Part shown: in pieces, positions 26,716 through 35,074 of the stretch
Layout of the letters: each line of letters opens with the position of its first letter
Position numbering within the stretch: position 1 is the first letter of the stretch
Source of the DNA: Anaerolineales bacterium
GTDB lineage: Bacteria > Chloroflexota > Anaerolineae > Anaerolineales > UBA4823
Assembly: GCA_003105035.1 (NCBI GenBank)
Contig: PQAL01000043.1
Coordinates: forward strand, 1 to 64,000
Length of the DNA: 64,000 bases
Direction of reading: 5' to 3'
Translations under genes and position numbers: made by a program
Notes under the pieces: generated by a model
Seen by the model: only the letters and a program-made list of their open reading frames with translations
Database searches by the model: none
Told to the model about the DNA's origin: nothing

Positions 26716-26850
26716 CAGAATGCACTTGTAAAGGGGGATAATGGTCATTTGTGATGATGGAAAATATTTGTCAAAATACAAGGGCTGCATTCCATATGTA
26801 TTTAATAATGAGTCGCCAAACAACATAATTCATTAAGGAGGAGCTTTGCA

Positions 26851-28770
26851 ATGAGTCCGAAAGGTGGTTCACGTCCATTTGTCCCATCCAAGCTAAATTT
26901 GCGCATTCCTGTCCCTTCAGATATTGATATTGCCCAGGAAGCCGTGCTAAAACCTATCTCGGTGATCGCAGAGGAAGTTGGCCTATTGCCCGAGGAGCTC
27001 GAATATCATGGTGAGTATAAGGCCAAGGTACGCTTGAGTGTATTGGAACGCCTCAAGGACGTGCCCGACGGCAAATATATCGAAGTCACCGCCATCACTC
27101 CCACGCCGCTGGGCGAGGGTAAAAGCACCACTATGATGGGCTTGAGCCAGGCGCTGGGGGCATTCCTGGGTAAGAGAGTGTTCACCTGCATCCGCCAGCC
27201 ATCACAAGGTCCGACCTTTGGCATCAAGGGTGGGGCAGCAGGCGGTGGCTACAGCCAGGTGGTGCCCATGGAAGATTTCAACCTGCACTTGACGGGTGAC
27301 ATCCATGCCATCACCGCTGCCAACAACCTGCTGGCAGCGGCTATTGATGCGCGCATGCTGCACGAACGGGCTACGCCTGACGATGAGAAGCTCTTCAACG
27401 CCCTGTGCCCAGCGGATAAGACGGGGGCGCGCAGGTTCTCCATTTCCATGCTTCGCCGACTTAAAAAGCTGGGGATCAACAAGACTGACCCGAACGAGCT
27501 GACTGTAGAGGAACGCAAGCGCTTTGCCCGGCTGGATATTGACCCGGCCAACATCACCTTCCGCCGTGTAGTGGATACCAATGATCGCCTTCTGCGCACC
27601 ATCACGATTGGGCAGGGGCCTGAAGAAGCGGGCAATGAGCGCCAGACCGGCTTCGACATCACCGTGGCCAGCGAGATCATGGCTATCCTAGCCCTCACCA
27701 CCGACCTGGCCGATATGCGCGACCGTATGGGGCGCATTGTGATCGGTACCAGTACGGCTGGTGAAGCCGTCACCGCTGAGGATTTAGGCGTGGCAGGCGC
27801 CATGACCGTCTTAATGAAGGACGCCATCATGCCCAACCTGATGCAGTCGTTGGAAGGCACACCCGTGTTTGTTCATGCCGGGCCTTTTGCCAATATTGCC
27901 CATGGGCAGAACTCGATCATCGCCGATAAGATCGCCCTCAAGCTGGCGGATTACGTGGTAACTGAATCAGGCTTCGGGGCCGATATTGGCATGGAAAAGT
28001 TCTTTGACGTCAAGTGCCGCACCTCCGGCTTGATCCCCCAGGTGACGGTGATTGTGGCCACCGTGCGGGCACTGAAGATGCACGGCGGTGGACCCAGGGT
28101 GGTGGCGGGAAAGCCGCTGGATCATGCCTACACGACTGAGAATTTGGACCTGCTGCGAGCTGGCTTGGGGAATATGCAGCACCACATCCGCAACGCCAAA
28201 AAGTTTGGTGTGAACGTAGTGGTGGCGGTTAACTCCTTCAAGGACGACACCGACGCCGAGGTGGAGCTCATCCGCCAGGCAGCTGCGGAAGCAGGGGCTG
28301 AAGATGCGGTGGTGTGCCGGCACTGGATGGAGGGCGGTAAGGGCGCCATCAAGCTGGGTGAGGCTGTCATCAAGGCTGCCGAAAAACCGACTAACTTCAA
28401 GTTCCTGTATCCCCTGGAGTGGTCGATCAAGCAGAAGATCGAGATCATCTGCAAGGACATCTACGGGGCTGATGGCGTGGAGTACACACCCGAAGCCGAA
28501 CGGAAGATCGCGCTGTACAACAAGCTGGGCTTCGACAAGCTCCCGCTGTGCATGGCCAAGACCCACCTCAGCCTGAGCCACGACCCCGCCTTGAAGGGCG
28601 TGCCCAAGGGTTACAAGATCCCCATCCGCGACATCCGCGCCTCCGTGGGGGCGGGCTTCCTGTACCCGTTGCTGGGCGAGATGCGTACCATGCCCGGCTT
28701 GCCTACCCGGCCCGTGTTCTATGACGTCGACCTGGACCTGGAAACCGGGCGCGTGTTAGGCCTGTTCTAA
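26851..28770 (+). CDS. fhs: Formate--tetrahydrofolate ligase
   Basis: A 639-residue enzyme making 10-formyl-THF from formate, THF and ATP. The ATP site is [20 protein letters not shown] near 90-109. [20 protein letters not shown] near 116-135 and [18 protein letters not shown] near 149-166 are highly conserved. It is longer than the usual bacterial form of about 556 residues. The N-terminal extension and the C-terminal wording ([18 protein letters not shown], then [17 protein letters not shown]) resemble the ligase domain of eukaryotic C1-THF synthase. AAGGAGGAG precedes ATG 26851. Together with PFOR it suggests C1 and acetyl-CoA metabolism in an anaerobe. Confidence 0.96.
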   Translation: MSPKGGSRPFVPSKLNLRIPVPSDIDIAQEAVLKPISVIAEEVGLLPEELEYHGEYKAKVRLSVLERLKDVPDGKYIEVTAITPTPLGEGKSTTMMGLSQALGAFLGKRVFTCIRQPSQGPTFGIKGGAAGGGYSQVVPMEDFNLHLTGDIHAITAANNLLAAAIDARMLHERATPDDEKLFNALCPADKTGARRFSISMLRRLKKLGINKTDPNELTVEERKRFARLDIDPANITFRRVVDTNDRLLRTITIGQGPEEAGNERQTGFDITVASEIMAILALTTDLADMRDRMGRIVIGTSTAGEAVTAEDLGVAGAMTVLMKDAIMPNLMQSLEGTPVFVHAGPFANIAHGQNSIIADKIALKLADYVVTESGFGADIGMEKFFDVKCRTSGLIPQVTVIVATVRALKMHGGGPRVVAGKPLDHAYTTENLDLLRAGLGNMQHHIRNAKKFGVNVVVAVNSFKDDTDAEVELIRQAAAEAGAEDAVVCRHWMEGGKGAIKLGEAVIKAAEKPTNFKFLYPLEWSIKQKIEIICKDIYGADGVEYTPEAERKIALYNKLGFDKLPLCMAKTHLSLSHDPALKGVPKGYKIPIRDIRASVGAGFLYPLLGEMRTMPGLPTRPVFYDVDLDLETGRVLGLF

Positions 28771-28786
28771 ACAGGTTAATAACCTT

Positions 28787-28822
28787 CGTGGGCGGCAAAC
28801 CTCGCCGCCCACGCTTTATTTA
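28787..28822 (+). terminator. Intrinsic terminator after fhs
   Basis: CGTGGGCGGC at 28787-28796 pairs perfectly with GCCGCCCACG at 28804-28813, followed by CTTTATTTAA. Confidence 0.85.
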
Positions 28823-28905
28823 ATGACAGGATGTTGACGAATGTTCGGGGATTGTCAAATAACTAAAAATGCACGTAGATGGCCTGATACTGCCACTGGA
28901 TGCAG

Positions 28906-29028
28906 CTATCGAGCCACGAGGGAAAGGACCATGGATAGGATGATCAGCACGCCAATCACACCCATCACAATCTGGTAAGTGCGCAGGTTGCGCTGCTGCC
29001 CCTTGGAGAGTGAGTTCTTTTTTGCCAT
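28906..29028 (-). CDS. Small single-pass membrane protein, 40 residues
   Basis: A short gene beginning MAKKNSLSKGQQRNLRTYQI. The first 17 residues are basic and polar. They are followed by one hydrophobic helix (QIVMGVIGVLIILSMVLSLV) and a terminal Ala-Arg. AGGAG lies seven bases before ATG 29028. The basic-then-hydrophobic layout suggests the N-terminus faces the cytoplasm. It sits 76 bases after the B3/B4 gene, on the same strand, and may be its last cotranscribed partner. The family is not recognised. A longer open frame covering the same bases has no such features. Confidence 0.6.
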   Translation of the reverse strand: MAKKNSLSKGQQRNLRTYQIVMGVIGVLIILSMVLSLVAR

Positions 29029-29104
29029 ACCTTGCTCCTAGGTTATCGATTATAACCTTTAATCCTAGATTCACCAATAACTCTATTAAAAAATTAAAAA
29101 TCGC

Positions 29105-29785
29105 TCAAGCAATCAGCAGGCAGTTTTGTTCCACTGCCGCCAGTGGTGCAAATAGGCGTACATACTCCTCGATCTGGCGCAAGTGCGACTGGATTTGATC
29201 TTGTGGCACACCTGCCGGGGCATAGGTGACATATAAAACATCACGCGTCTGGGCTGAAATTGGGGAACGGTTATCCTGACCATACAGGATCGTGCAGCAT
29301 ATGCCATGCGGGTCGCGCATCACCATGTCTCCTGGGCGGATAGGTTTATGCTCACCATACATATTTACCATCTCATCACCCAGGTGTGAGACATCCATCA
29401 CGACTGGCTGCTCTAGCTTCGCCCCATCATGCCCGGCGGTTAAGACCAGGCTGCTCACCTCGGCGGTGAAATTGGCATCTACCAGCGGCGATACATCCGG
29501 CAGGTTCCGAGACTTTAAGACGATTGATTCTACCTGTAGAAGCACATGATAGGTCTTGTCGAAGTGCCGGTAATACTTCTCGTAGGCTGCCATAACCGGC
29601 AGCGCCAGGAAATCCTGGCGGCTGTAGCCTGCGTAATGGCTGCGCAAACGGGCTTCCGTCTCACGTTTACGTTGGTTGAGCTCCGCGCTGGGTGAAGTGT
29701 TCACCACGCCCGATAATTCCAATAACCCGATCGCTGCCCCCGGGTGAGCTGCTCTCCATTCTGGCGTGGCAGAGACGTTAATCAT
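29105..29785 (-). CDS. B3/B4 tRNA-binding domain protein
   Basis: A 226-residue protein with the B3/B4 domain otherwise found in the beta subunit of phenylalanyl-tRNA synthetase, here standing alone. LPVMAAYEKYYRHFDKTYHV near 62-81, NLPDVSPLVDANFTAEVSSL near 94-113 and VVMDVSHLGDEM near 128-139 fit the fold. Stand-alone members have been proposed to edit mischarged tRNA or bind aminoacylated substrates, but the substrate is unsettled. It follows uvrC on the same strand with 27 bases between. GGAGG lies eleven bases before ATG 29785. Confidence 0.82.
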   Translation of the reverse strand: MINVSATPEWRAAHPGAAIGLLELSGVVNTSPSAELNQRKRETEARLRSHYAGYSRQDFLALPVMAAYEKYYRHFDKTYHVLLQVESIVLKSRNLPDVSPLVDANFTAEVSSLVLTAGHDGAKLEQPVVMDVSHLGDEMVNMYGEHKPIRPGDMVMRDPHGICCTILYGQDNRSPISAQTRDVLYVTYAPAGVPQDQIQSHLRQIEEYVRLFAPLAAVEQNCLLIA

Positions 29786-29812
29786 CTCGAGTCATTCCTC
29801 CAACCTCTCCGG

Positions 29813-31672
29813 TCATAGGTTCTCCTTGACCGCCTGTGCCAGCTTCTCAGTCATGCCTTTGACTGACTCGAGTTCTTCGATGGGCGCTTCGCGGATGCCG
29901 TCGATATCGCCAAAACGAGCCAACAGCGCTTTGCGGCGGCTCGGACCGATGCCGGGTATGGAATCGAGCTGCGAAGCTACCCCGGCTTTATCGCGCCGGT
30001 TGCGGTGGGCGGTGATGGCGAAGCGATGCGCTTCATCGCGCACGCGTTGGATCAGGTACAGGGCCTGCGAGTGACGTGGCAGTACGATGGGTACCGCTTG
30101 CTCGGGTACGAACAGTTCTTCATTTTGCTTGGCCAGGCCTGCGACGAAGAACTTGCCAGTGAGCTCGAATTTCTCCAGCACTTTCACCGCCCGTCCCAGC
30201 TGGCCCTTGCCGCCATCGACGATCAGCAGGTCGGGCAGGATGGCAAAGGCAGGGTCGGGTTTCTCGCCCGGGTTTTCAGCCAGCTCCTGGGCAGCTTTCC
30301 AGCGGTTGAAACGCCGGGTGAGCACTTCCTCCATGCTGGCGAAATCGTCTGGGCCTGCTACGCTGCGGATATTGAACCGCCGGTACAGGTTCTTTTTGGG
30401 CACTCCCTGGCCAAAGACCACCATGCTTCCCACTGCAGCAGTCCCCTGGGTGTTTGAGATATCGTAACACTCGATGCGGTTGGGGATGCCTGCCAGGTTC
30501 AAATAGGTTTTCAATTCTCCCAGCGATTGCTCCTGGCGGTGGGTATCAGCATGCCACTGGGCTTCCAGGGCTTCCAGGGTGGCAGTTGCGTTCTCGGCTG
30601 CCATCTGGATTAGCTCCTGCTGAGGGCCTTCCTTGGGGATATGGATCTCCACTTTTTGACCGCCACGTTTCGTGTTCAGCCATTCGCGGATGATGTTCAT
30701 TTCCTCGATTTCCTGCGGCAGGAGCACCTGGGCGGGCACCGAGGGGCTCTGGTTGTAAAACTGGGTGATGAAATCACCGATCACTTCCTTATCGGGGGTT
30801 TCTTCCGCTCCTTCCATCAGGAAGTATTCGCGCCCGATCAGCTTGCCGTTGCGGATGAAGAATACCTGCAGGCAGGCTTCGCCATTTGTGCGCGCCATGG
30901 CGATCACATCCGAATCGATATATTCACTGGAGACGACCTTCTGCTTCTCGACCACCCGCTCGATGGATTGAATCTGGTCGCGCAGGGTTGCCGCCCACTC
31001 GAATAGCAGCTGCTCCGAAGCCTGTTCCATCTCCACCCTCAGGCGCGACACGATGGGCTCGGTATGTCCTTCCAGGAACTGGCCCAGGTCGTCGATCATT
31101 TGCCGGTAGCCAGCCTGGTCGATCTTCCCGATGCACGGGGCGCAGCATAGCTTGATGTCATAATAAAGGCAGGCCCGTTCATCCTTGCCGGTGATCACCC
31201 GGTCGCAGGTCAGGTAGGGGAAAATGTGGCGCAGCACATCCAGGGTTTGATGCACCGCCCACACGCTGGTGTAGGGTCCGTAATAACGCGAGCCATCCTG
31301 CACCATCTGCCGCGTCACCGTCAGCTTGGGGAAGGGATCATTCCAGTGTACCTTGATGTATGGGTAGCTCTTATCGTCCACCAGCCTTACGTTGTAATGC
31401 GGCCGGTATTTTTTGATCAGGTTCATCTCGAGGATCAGTGCCTCGAGTTCCGAACCAACTACGATCCACTCGATCTCCGCGATGTGACTGACCAGTTTGC
31501 GCGTCTTGCGGTCCTCCTGGGCGCTGGAGTGAAAATACGAGCGCAGTCGGTTACGCAAGACGACTGCCTTACCGACGTAAATCACTTTTCCGTCGGCATC
31601 CTTCATCAGGTAGCAGCCCGGCTTGAGCGGGGCAGTATCTAGGATGCCTTGCAGATGTTCAGATATCTCCAT
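29813..31672 (-). CDS. uvrC: Excinuclease ABC subunit C
   Basis: A 619-residue nuclease that makes both incisions in nucleotide excision repair. The N-terminal GIY-YIG domain is seen in PGCYLMKDADGKVIYVGKAV near 18-37. It is followed by the UvrB-binding region, the RNase-H-like C-terminal nuclease (RIECYDISNTQGTAAVGSMV near 398-417, with a catalytic Asp) and LLIVDGGKGQLGRAVKVLEK near 480. Tandem helix-hairpin-helix repeats end it (LDSIPGIGPSRRKALLARFG). An extended -10 lies nine bases before the ATG, giving almost no leader. Confidence 0.97.
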   Translation of the reverse strand: MEISEHLQGILDTAPLKPGCYLMKDADGKVIYVGKAVVLRNRLRSYFHSSAQEDRKTRKLVSHIAEIEWIVVGSELEALILEMNLIKKYRPHYNVRLVDDKSYPYIKVHWNDPFPKLTVTRQMVQDGSRYYGPYTSVWAVHQTLDVLRHIFPYLTCDRVITGKDERACLYYDIKLCCAPCIGKIDQAGYRQMIDDLGQFLEGHTEPIVSRLRVEMEQASEQLLFEWAATLRDQIQSIERVVEKQKVVSSEYIDSDVIAMARTNGEACLQVFFIRNGKLIGREYFLMEGAEETPDKEVIGDFITQFYNQSPSVPAQVLLPQEIEEMNIIREWLNTKRGGQKVEIHIPKEGPQQELIQMAAENATATLEALEAQWHADTHRQEQSLGELKTYLNLAGIPNRIECYDISNTQGTAAVGSMVVFGQGVPKKNLYRRFNIRSVAGPDDFASMEEVLTRRFNRWKAAQELAENPGEKPDPAFAILPDLLIVDGGKGQLGRAVKVLEKFELTGKFFVAGLAKQNEELFVPEQAVPIVLPRHSQALYLIQRVRDEAHRFAITAHRNRRDKAGVASQLDSIPGIGPSRRKALLARFGDIDGIREAPIEELESVKGMTEKLAQAVKENL

Positions 31673-31681
31673 CGGGCTTCG

Positions 31682-31690
31682 ATTTTATCA
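31682..31690 (-). promoter_or_regulatory. Extended -10 promoter for uvrC
   Basis: On the minus strand TGA is followed by TAAAAT, nine bases before ATG 31672. The predicted leader is only about two bases. Confidence 0.5.
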
Positions 31691-31820
31691 CTCTTGATGG
31701 TGGCGGATAAGGGGAGGTGGGATGTATTCAACCTCCATTAATCATGCCTGCTAACTCGGGTGTTGTATAATTGCGCCTGCTGGCGTAGATGCAGCTTATT
31801 CAGCCTATTGGAGGATCAGC

Positions 31821-32306
31821 TTGGATAAACCCTTGGAAGTGCTTGTAGGCGAGATACTATTACAGCATGAATTATGGCTGGCTACTGCTGAATCCTGCAC
31901 GGGTGGCCTGATCAGCCATCTCATCACCAATGTGGCGGGGTCGTCGGCTTATTACCTGGGGGGTGTGACCGCTTACGCAAACGAAACCAAGGTCCGCCTG
32001 CTGGGGGTCAATCCGGAGACTCTCGAGCTGCATGGGGCGGTCAGCGAGCAGACTGTGCTCGAGATGGCCCGTGGCATACGCTATACCCTGGCTGCGGATA
32101 TTGGCCTCTCGGTGAGTGGCATCGCCGGGCCTGCGGGCGGCACACCCGAAAAACCGGTCGGCACCGTATGGATCGGCCTCAGCGCTGCCAGCGAGAAGAT
32201 CGCCCGCCACTACCTGTGGTCGGGGAGCCGGTCGTTGATCAAAGAGCAAGCGGCCCAGGCGGGGCTGCAGCTCCTGCTGGAACATCTGCAGAAGGTCTAT
32301 AAATAA
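31821..32306 (+). CDS. pncC: Nicotinamide-nucleotide amidohydrolase (CinA C-terminal domain)
   Basis: A 161-residue stand-alone CinA C-terminal domain, which deamidates NMN to nicotinate mononucleotide in pyridine-nucleotide recycling. TAESCTGGLISHLITNVAGS near 20-39 holds the catalytic Ser. GGVTAYANETKVRLLGV near 45-61 and SVSGIAGPAGGTPEKPVGTV near 98-117 are the other signatures. The start is TTG 31821 with GGAGG six bases upstream. TATAAT near 31767-31772 may be its promoter. The N-terminal molybdopterin-like domain of full CinA is absent. Confidence 0.92.
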   Translation: MDKPLEVLVGEILLQHELWLATAESCTGGLISHLITNVAGSSAYYLGGVTAYANETKVRLLGVNPETLELHGAVSEQTVLEMARGIRYTLAADIGLSVSGIAGPAGGTPEKPVGTVWIGLSAASEKIARHYLWSGSRSLIKEQAAQAGLQLLLEHLQKVYK

Positions 32307-32360
32307 ACCGTTGGCGTTTTGAACCATTTCTTGAGTTAGAATCAATATTCAGACTGAAAC

Positions 32361-32597
32361 ATGGAACCCATTGAAGTTACCGCCCATTTTGACGACCATG
32401 GCACGGTCACCCCGTTGCACTTCAACTGGAAAGGTGGCCATTTCCGGGTTGAATCCACTGGCAAGCGCTGGTCTGATGATACCGGCCTGCACATGCTGGT
32501 CATGCTTTCCAGTGGGCAGATTTACGAGCTGGTCTTTAAAGGTATGGAGGGGTGCTGGTACCTCGCCAGGGTTAGCCCGGAACGCCCGGTGATCTAA
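32361..32597 (+). CDS. Hypothetical protein, small beta-rich
   Basis: A 78-residue cytosolic protein, family not recognised. The pattern (PIEVTAHFDDHGTVTPLHFN, WKGGHFRVESTGKRW, YELVFKGMEGCWYLARV) reads as a single antiparallel beta sheet with three Trp. It resembles small proteins often found in this phylum, though I cannot name the family. TAGAAT at 32337-32342 could drive it with a leader of about twelve bases. The CAP-domain gene begins four bases after its stop, so they are cotranscribed. Confidence 0.6.
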   Translation: MEPIEVTAHFDDHGTVTPLHFNWKGGHFRVESTGKRWSDDTGLHMLVMLSSGQIYELVFKGMEGCWYLARVSPERPVI

Positions 32598-32601
32598 GCC
32601 C

Positions 32602-33594
32602 ATGCCACGCAGGTTAGCTCAAATTTCGCTTGGCATCCTTGTGCTCCTGCTCCTGGGATCATTCCTGGTGCCTCAACCTAGCCAGGCTCAGGCGGGTGAC
32701 CCCTATGCACTCATCGATGCAGTGAACACCCTGCGGTTGAACAGTGGGCTGACTCCCTACAAGATCGATAACACCCTGATGGCAATTGCCCAATCACACA
32801 GTAATTATCAGGCATCCATCGGCAGCGTTAGTCATATCGGGCCAGGTGGCAGCCGGCCGCGTGATCGGGCAGCTGCTGCAGGCTATGGAGGCGGCGCTAC
32901 GTTTTTTATTTCTGAGAATATTGCTGGCGGGACTGATTTATCGGTGGATGGTGCCGTTCAAATGTGGCTGGGGGATGACCCGCACATCCAAACCATGCTG
33001 AGTGGCAATTACCAGGATGTGGGTGCGGGGGTGGCTGTAGCTGATGGTTTCGTATACTACACGCTTGATGCTGCCTATGTTGCCGGAGGATCCTACAGCC
33101 CACCTGCCACAACCCGCCCAGGAGGTCCCACCGCCTTGCCATATTATGCCGTGCGAACGGTCACTCCGAATCCGGATGGTTCACTGGTGCATACCGTGAT
33201 GGCCGGCCAGAACCTGACCCTGATTGCCAAGGGTTACGGCGTCACGGTGGCTGAGCTTAAGGAGATGAACCACCTAACCAGTGATACGATTTACGAGGGC
33301 GATATCCTGATCATCCGCCTGGGGAACACACCCGGGCCGACGGGCACACCTACAGGCACTTCCACGCCAACCAAAGTAGCCACTCCCACCCGGAAGCCCA
33401 CCCGCACGCCTACTGTCACAGCCTCACCGCAGAACACCGATTTCTCTACCCAAACCCCCGACCCGCCCAGCCCGGAGCTGGCCCAACCCGGCTCAGATAG
33501 CTTGGGAAATATCCTGGTGGTGGCCATCATCGTAATGGCCGTGGGTGGTGTTGTGCTGATGGTGGCAGGCAGCGTGATCAAGCGCCGCAGGTGA
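32602..33594 (+). CDS. Exported CAP-domain and LysM protein
   Basis: A 330-residue envelope protein. A signal peptide (residues 1-30, ending SQAQA) precedes a CAP/SCP domain at about 35-160 (ALIDAVNTLRLNSGLTPYK, AQSHSNYQASIGSVSHIGPG, ISENIAGG, GNYQDVGAGVAVADG). It contains the two His-bearing motifs typical of the fold. A LysM follows (HTVMAGQNLTLIAKGYGVTV) near 195-240, then a Thr/Pro linker, then a C-terminal helix and RRR tail holding it in the membrane. It probably binds peptidoglycan at the cell surface. Confidence 0.88.
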   Translation: MPRRLAQISLGILVLLLLGSFLVPQPSQAQAGDPYALIDAVNTLRLNSGLTPYKIDNTLMAIAQSHSNYQASIGSVSHIGPGGSRPRDRAAAAGYGGGATFFISENIAGGTDLSVDGAVQMWLGDDPHIQTMLSGNYQDVGAGVAVADGFVYYTLDAAYVAGGSYSPPATTRPGGPTALPYYAVRTVTPNPDGSLVHTVMAGQNLTLIAKGYGVTVAELKEMNHLTSDTIYEGDILIIRLGNTPGPTGTPTGTSTPTKVATPTRKPTRTPTVTASPQNTDFSTQTPDPPSPELAQPGSDSLGNILVVAIIVMAVGGVVLMVAGSVIKRRR

Positions 33595-33600
33595 GGGCGG

Positions 33601-34089
33601 CTAGCCTTCGCGCGGCACCCATAACTTTTGTAATCGTCCGTCAGTGGCTTCGTTTAGCTCATTCCAGCTTGAAATGGGTAGGTCAATTTGCGCCAGGGCT
33701 GCCGTGTTCATGTGTTCATTCACATCGGTTAGCAGGGTTAGCAGCTCATCCAGGTCGGGGTTGTGCCCCACGACCAGTACACGCGTCGCTGTATCCGGTA
33801 AACGCTGCAGGATATCCAGGTAACAGTCTGTATCCGACAGGTACAGGTCTTGGTATAACTCAATTTCCTTGGCGTAACCGCTTTCCTCTGCCACTGCCTG
33901 GGCCGTATCATGAGCGCGGCGGGCAGTTGAGCTCAGGATTAAGTCTGGCACGAGGTCATTGGCCTTGAGGTATTCCCCCACCTTGGGGGCTTCCTTCTTG
34001 CCGCGTTTATTCAGTGGCCGCTCATGATCGTTCAATTCTGGCTGTTTCCAGCTTGATTTTGCATGTCGGAGAAGCAGGAGTGTTTTCAT
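33601..34089 (-). CDS. SixA-like histidine phosphatase
   Basis: A 162-residue member of the histidine (phosphoglycerate-mutase-like) phosphatase family. LLLLRHAKSSWKQPELNDHE at 4-23 holds the catalytic RHxK motif. LILSSTARRAHDTAQAVAEE near 51-70 and VLVVGHNPDLDELLTLL near 99-115 supply the second His. In other bacteria SixA removes phosphate from phosphohistidine signalling domains; the target here is unknown. I place the start at ATG 34089. The longer frame upstream overlaps the divergent HAD gene and has no homologous look. Confidence 0.88.
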   Translation of the reverse strand: MKTLLLLRHAKSSWKQPELNDHERPLNKRGKKEAPKVGEYLKANDLVPDLILSSTARRAHDTAQAVAEESGYAKEIELYQDLYLSDTDCYLDILQRLPDTATRVLVVGHNPDLDELLTLLTDVNEHMNTAALAQIDLPISSWNELNEATDGRLQKLWVPREG

Positions 34090-34119
34090 AGAATACCCTC
34101 GAATATCATTCCTGTACCC

Positions 34120-34127
34120 ATTATAAT
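34120..34127. promoter_or_regulatory. Overlapping divergent -10 elements
   Basis: The palindromic ATTATAAT contains TATAAT on the plus strand (34122-34127, toward the HAD gene at 34150) and on the minus strand (34125-34120, toward the sixA-like gene). The two promoters would compete for the polymerase. Confidence 0.5.
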
Positions 34128-34149
34128 TGCATCTTGATTTTTTATTGGG

Positions 34150-34842
34150 ATGGTGACGATGATCCGCGCAATCATTTTTGATTTTGATGGCTTGATCTTG
34201 GAGACGGAAGAACCAACCTACCAGGCATGGGCGGAAATCTACCAGTCCTTCGGTTTCCCCCTGCCGTTTTCGACTTGGATGGCCAATGTCGGCACCACCC
34301 AGGGAGATTTTGACCCGCGCAGTGAGCTGGAACGCCTGGTGAAGGGCAGCCTGGATTGGGAGCAAATCGAGCTCCGGCGGCGCGCGATCGAAAACCAGCT
34401 GATAGAAACCCAGCCTGCATTACCCGGGGCAGCCCAGTACCTGCAGGATGCGCGCCGCCTGGGATACAAAGTGGGTATAGCCTCGAATTCCCCCATTGCA
34501 TGGGTGACGAAATACATGAGTCGCCTGGGCTTGCTAGACTGTGTCGACCGCTTCAGCACTTCCGACTTCGTCAAACATATCAAGCCAGACCCCGAGATTT
34601 ATCTGAATGCGCTGCAGGCCTTAGAGCTGAGTGCAGCAGACGCCATCGCTCTGGAGGATTCACTGATTGGGGTCCGTGCTGCCCGGCGGGCAGGGATATT
34701 CTGCGTTGCGGTGCCCAATCCATTGATCAGGGGGGTAACCTTTGCTGAGGCGAATTTTCAGCTCCAGTCGTTGGAGGAGATGCCGCTGGAGAGCTTGCTT
34801 GAGCGTATAAATCCATTAAAAACACAGGAAGTCGCTGCTTAG
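34150..34842 (+). CDS. HAD-family phosphatase
   Basis: A 230-residue haloacid-dehalogenase hydrolase of the beta-phosphoglucomutase-like subgroup. AIIFDFDGLILETEEPTYQA near 7-26 holds the nucleophile and acid Asp. GIASNSPIAWVTKYMSRLG near 112-130 is motif II, KPDPEIYLNALQAL near 152-165 is motif III, and ALEDSLIGVRAARRAG near 175-190 is motif IV. A small helical cap sits after motif I. The start may be ATG 34150 or ATG 34159. The substrate is a phosphorylated small molecule that cannot be named. Confidence 0.9.
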   Translation: MVTMIRAIIFDFDGLILETEEPTYQAWAEIYQSFGFPLPFSTWMANVGTTQGDFDPRSELERLVKGSLDWEQIELRRRAIENQLIETQPALPGAAQYLQDARRLGYKVGIASNSPIAWVTKYMSRLGLLDCVDRFSTSDFVKHIKPDPEIYLNALQALELSAADAIALEDSLIGVRAARRAGIFCVAVPNPLIRGVTFAEANFQLQSLEEMPLESLLERINPLKTQEVAA

Positions 34843-34855
34843 GCGGCTCCCTGGT

Positions 34856-34901
34856 GCGCTGCAGCACCCTTATCCGATCTGGAGGAGGGATGCTGCAGCG
34901 C
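34856..34901. repeat. Long-loop inverted repeat after the HAD gene
   Basis: GCGCTGCAGCA at 34856-34866 pairs perfectly with TGCTGCAGCGC at 34891-34901 around a 24-base loop. No T tract follows on either strand, so a simple terminator is unlikely. Confidence 0.6.
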
Positions 34902-34919
34902 TGAGTCTAAAACGTTCAC

Positions 34920-34948
34920 TTGACATGGCTGACATCACCTCCTATACG
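34920..34948 (+). promoter_or_regulatory. Consensus promoter upstream of the ABC exporter
   Basis: TTGACA at 34920-34925 and TATACG at 34943-34948 are separated by 17 bases. Transcription should begin near 34955, about 120 bases before the exporter gene. A second TATAAT at 35040-35045 could give a shorter mRNA. Confidence 0.6.
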
Positions 34949-34960
34949 GTGGGATAGCAT

Positions 34961-35011
34961 ATGAAAGGTGGCGTTGCCACCACCCGTTACTTAAAGTATC
35001 ACACAAATTGA
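34961..35011 (+). CDS. Candidate 16-codon leader peptide of the ABC exporter
   Basis: A mini-gene MKGGVATTRYLKYHTN begins about six bases after the predicted transcript start. The codons for Gly-Gly-Val-Ala-Thr lie within a hairpin (GGTGGC-GTT-GCCACC, 34967-34981). Leader peptides of this kind control drug exporters in other bacteria by ribosome stalling, but here the evidence is only position and structure. There is no strong ribosome binding site. Confidence 0.3.
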   Translation: MKGGVATTRYLKYHTN

Positions 35012-35074
35012 ACTGGCCGTCAATGGATGGTCATTGGGTTATAATAGCCAATCGTTCGCGAAGGTGAGGCTACG

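Noticed and set aside
26716-26850. Tetrahydrofolate riboswitch upstream of fhs
   Set aside because: The region is AT-rich with only a short imperfect CTTGTA/TACAAG repeat and lacks the THF riboswitch core.
28820-29077. 85-codon open frame on the minus strand
   Set aside because: It overlaps the better supported 40-residue membrane protein in another frame, has no ribosome site and shows no domain character.
33360-33480. Short tandem repeats resembling a CRISPR or minisatellite
   Set aside because: These are Thr/Pro codon repeats in the linker of a surface protein (also at 13420-13660 and 57600-58200), without regular spacers.
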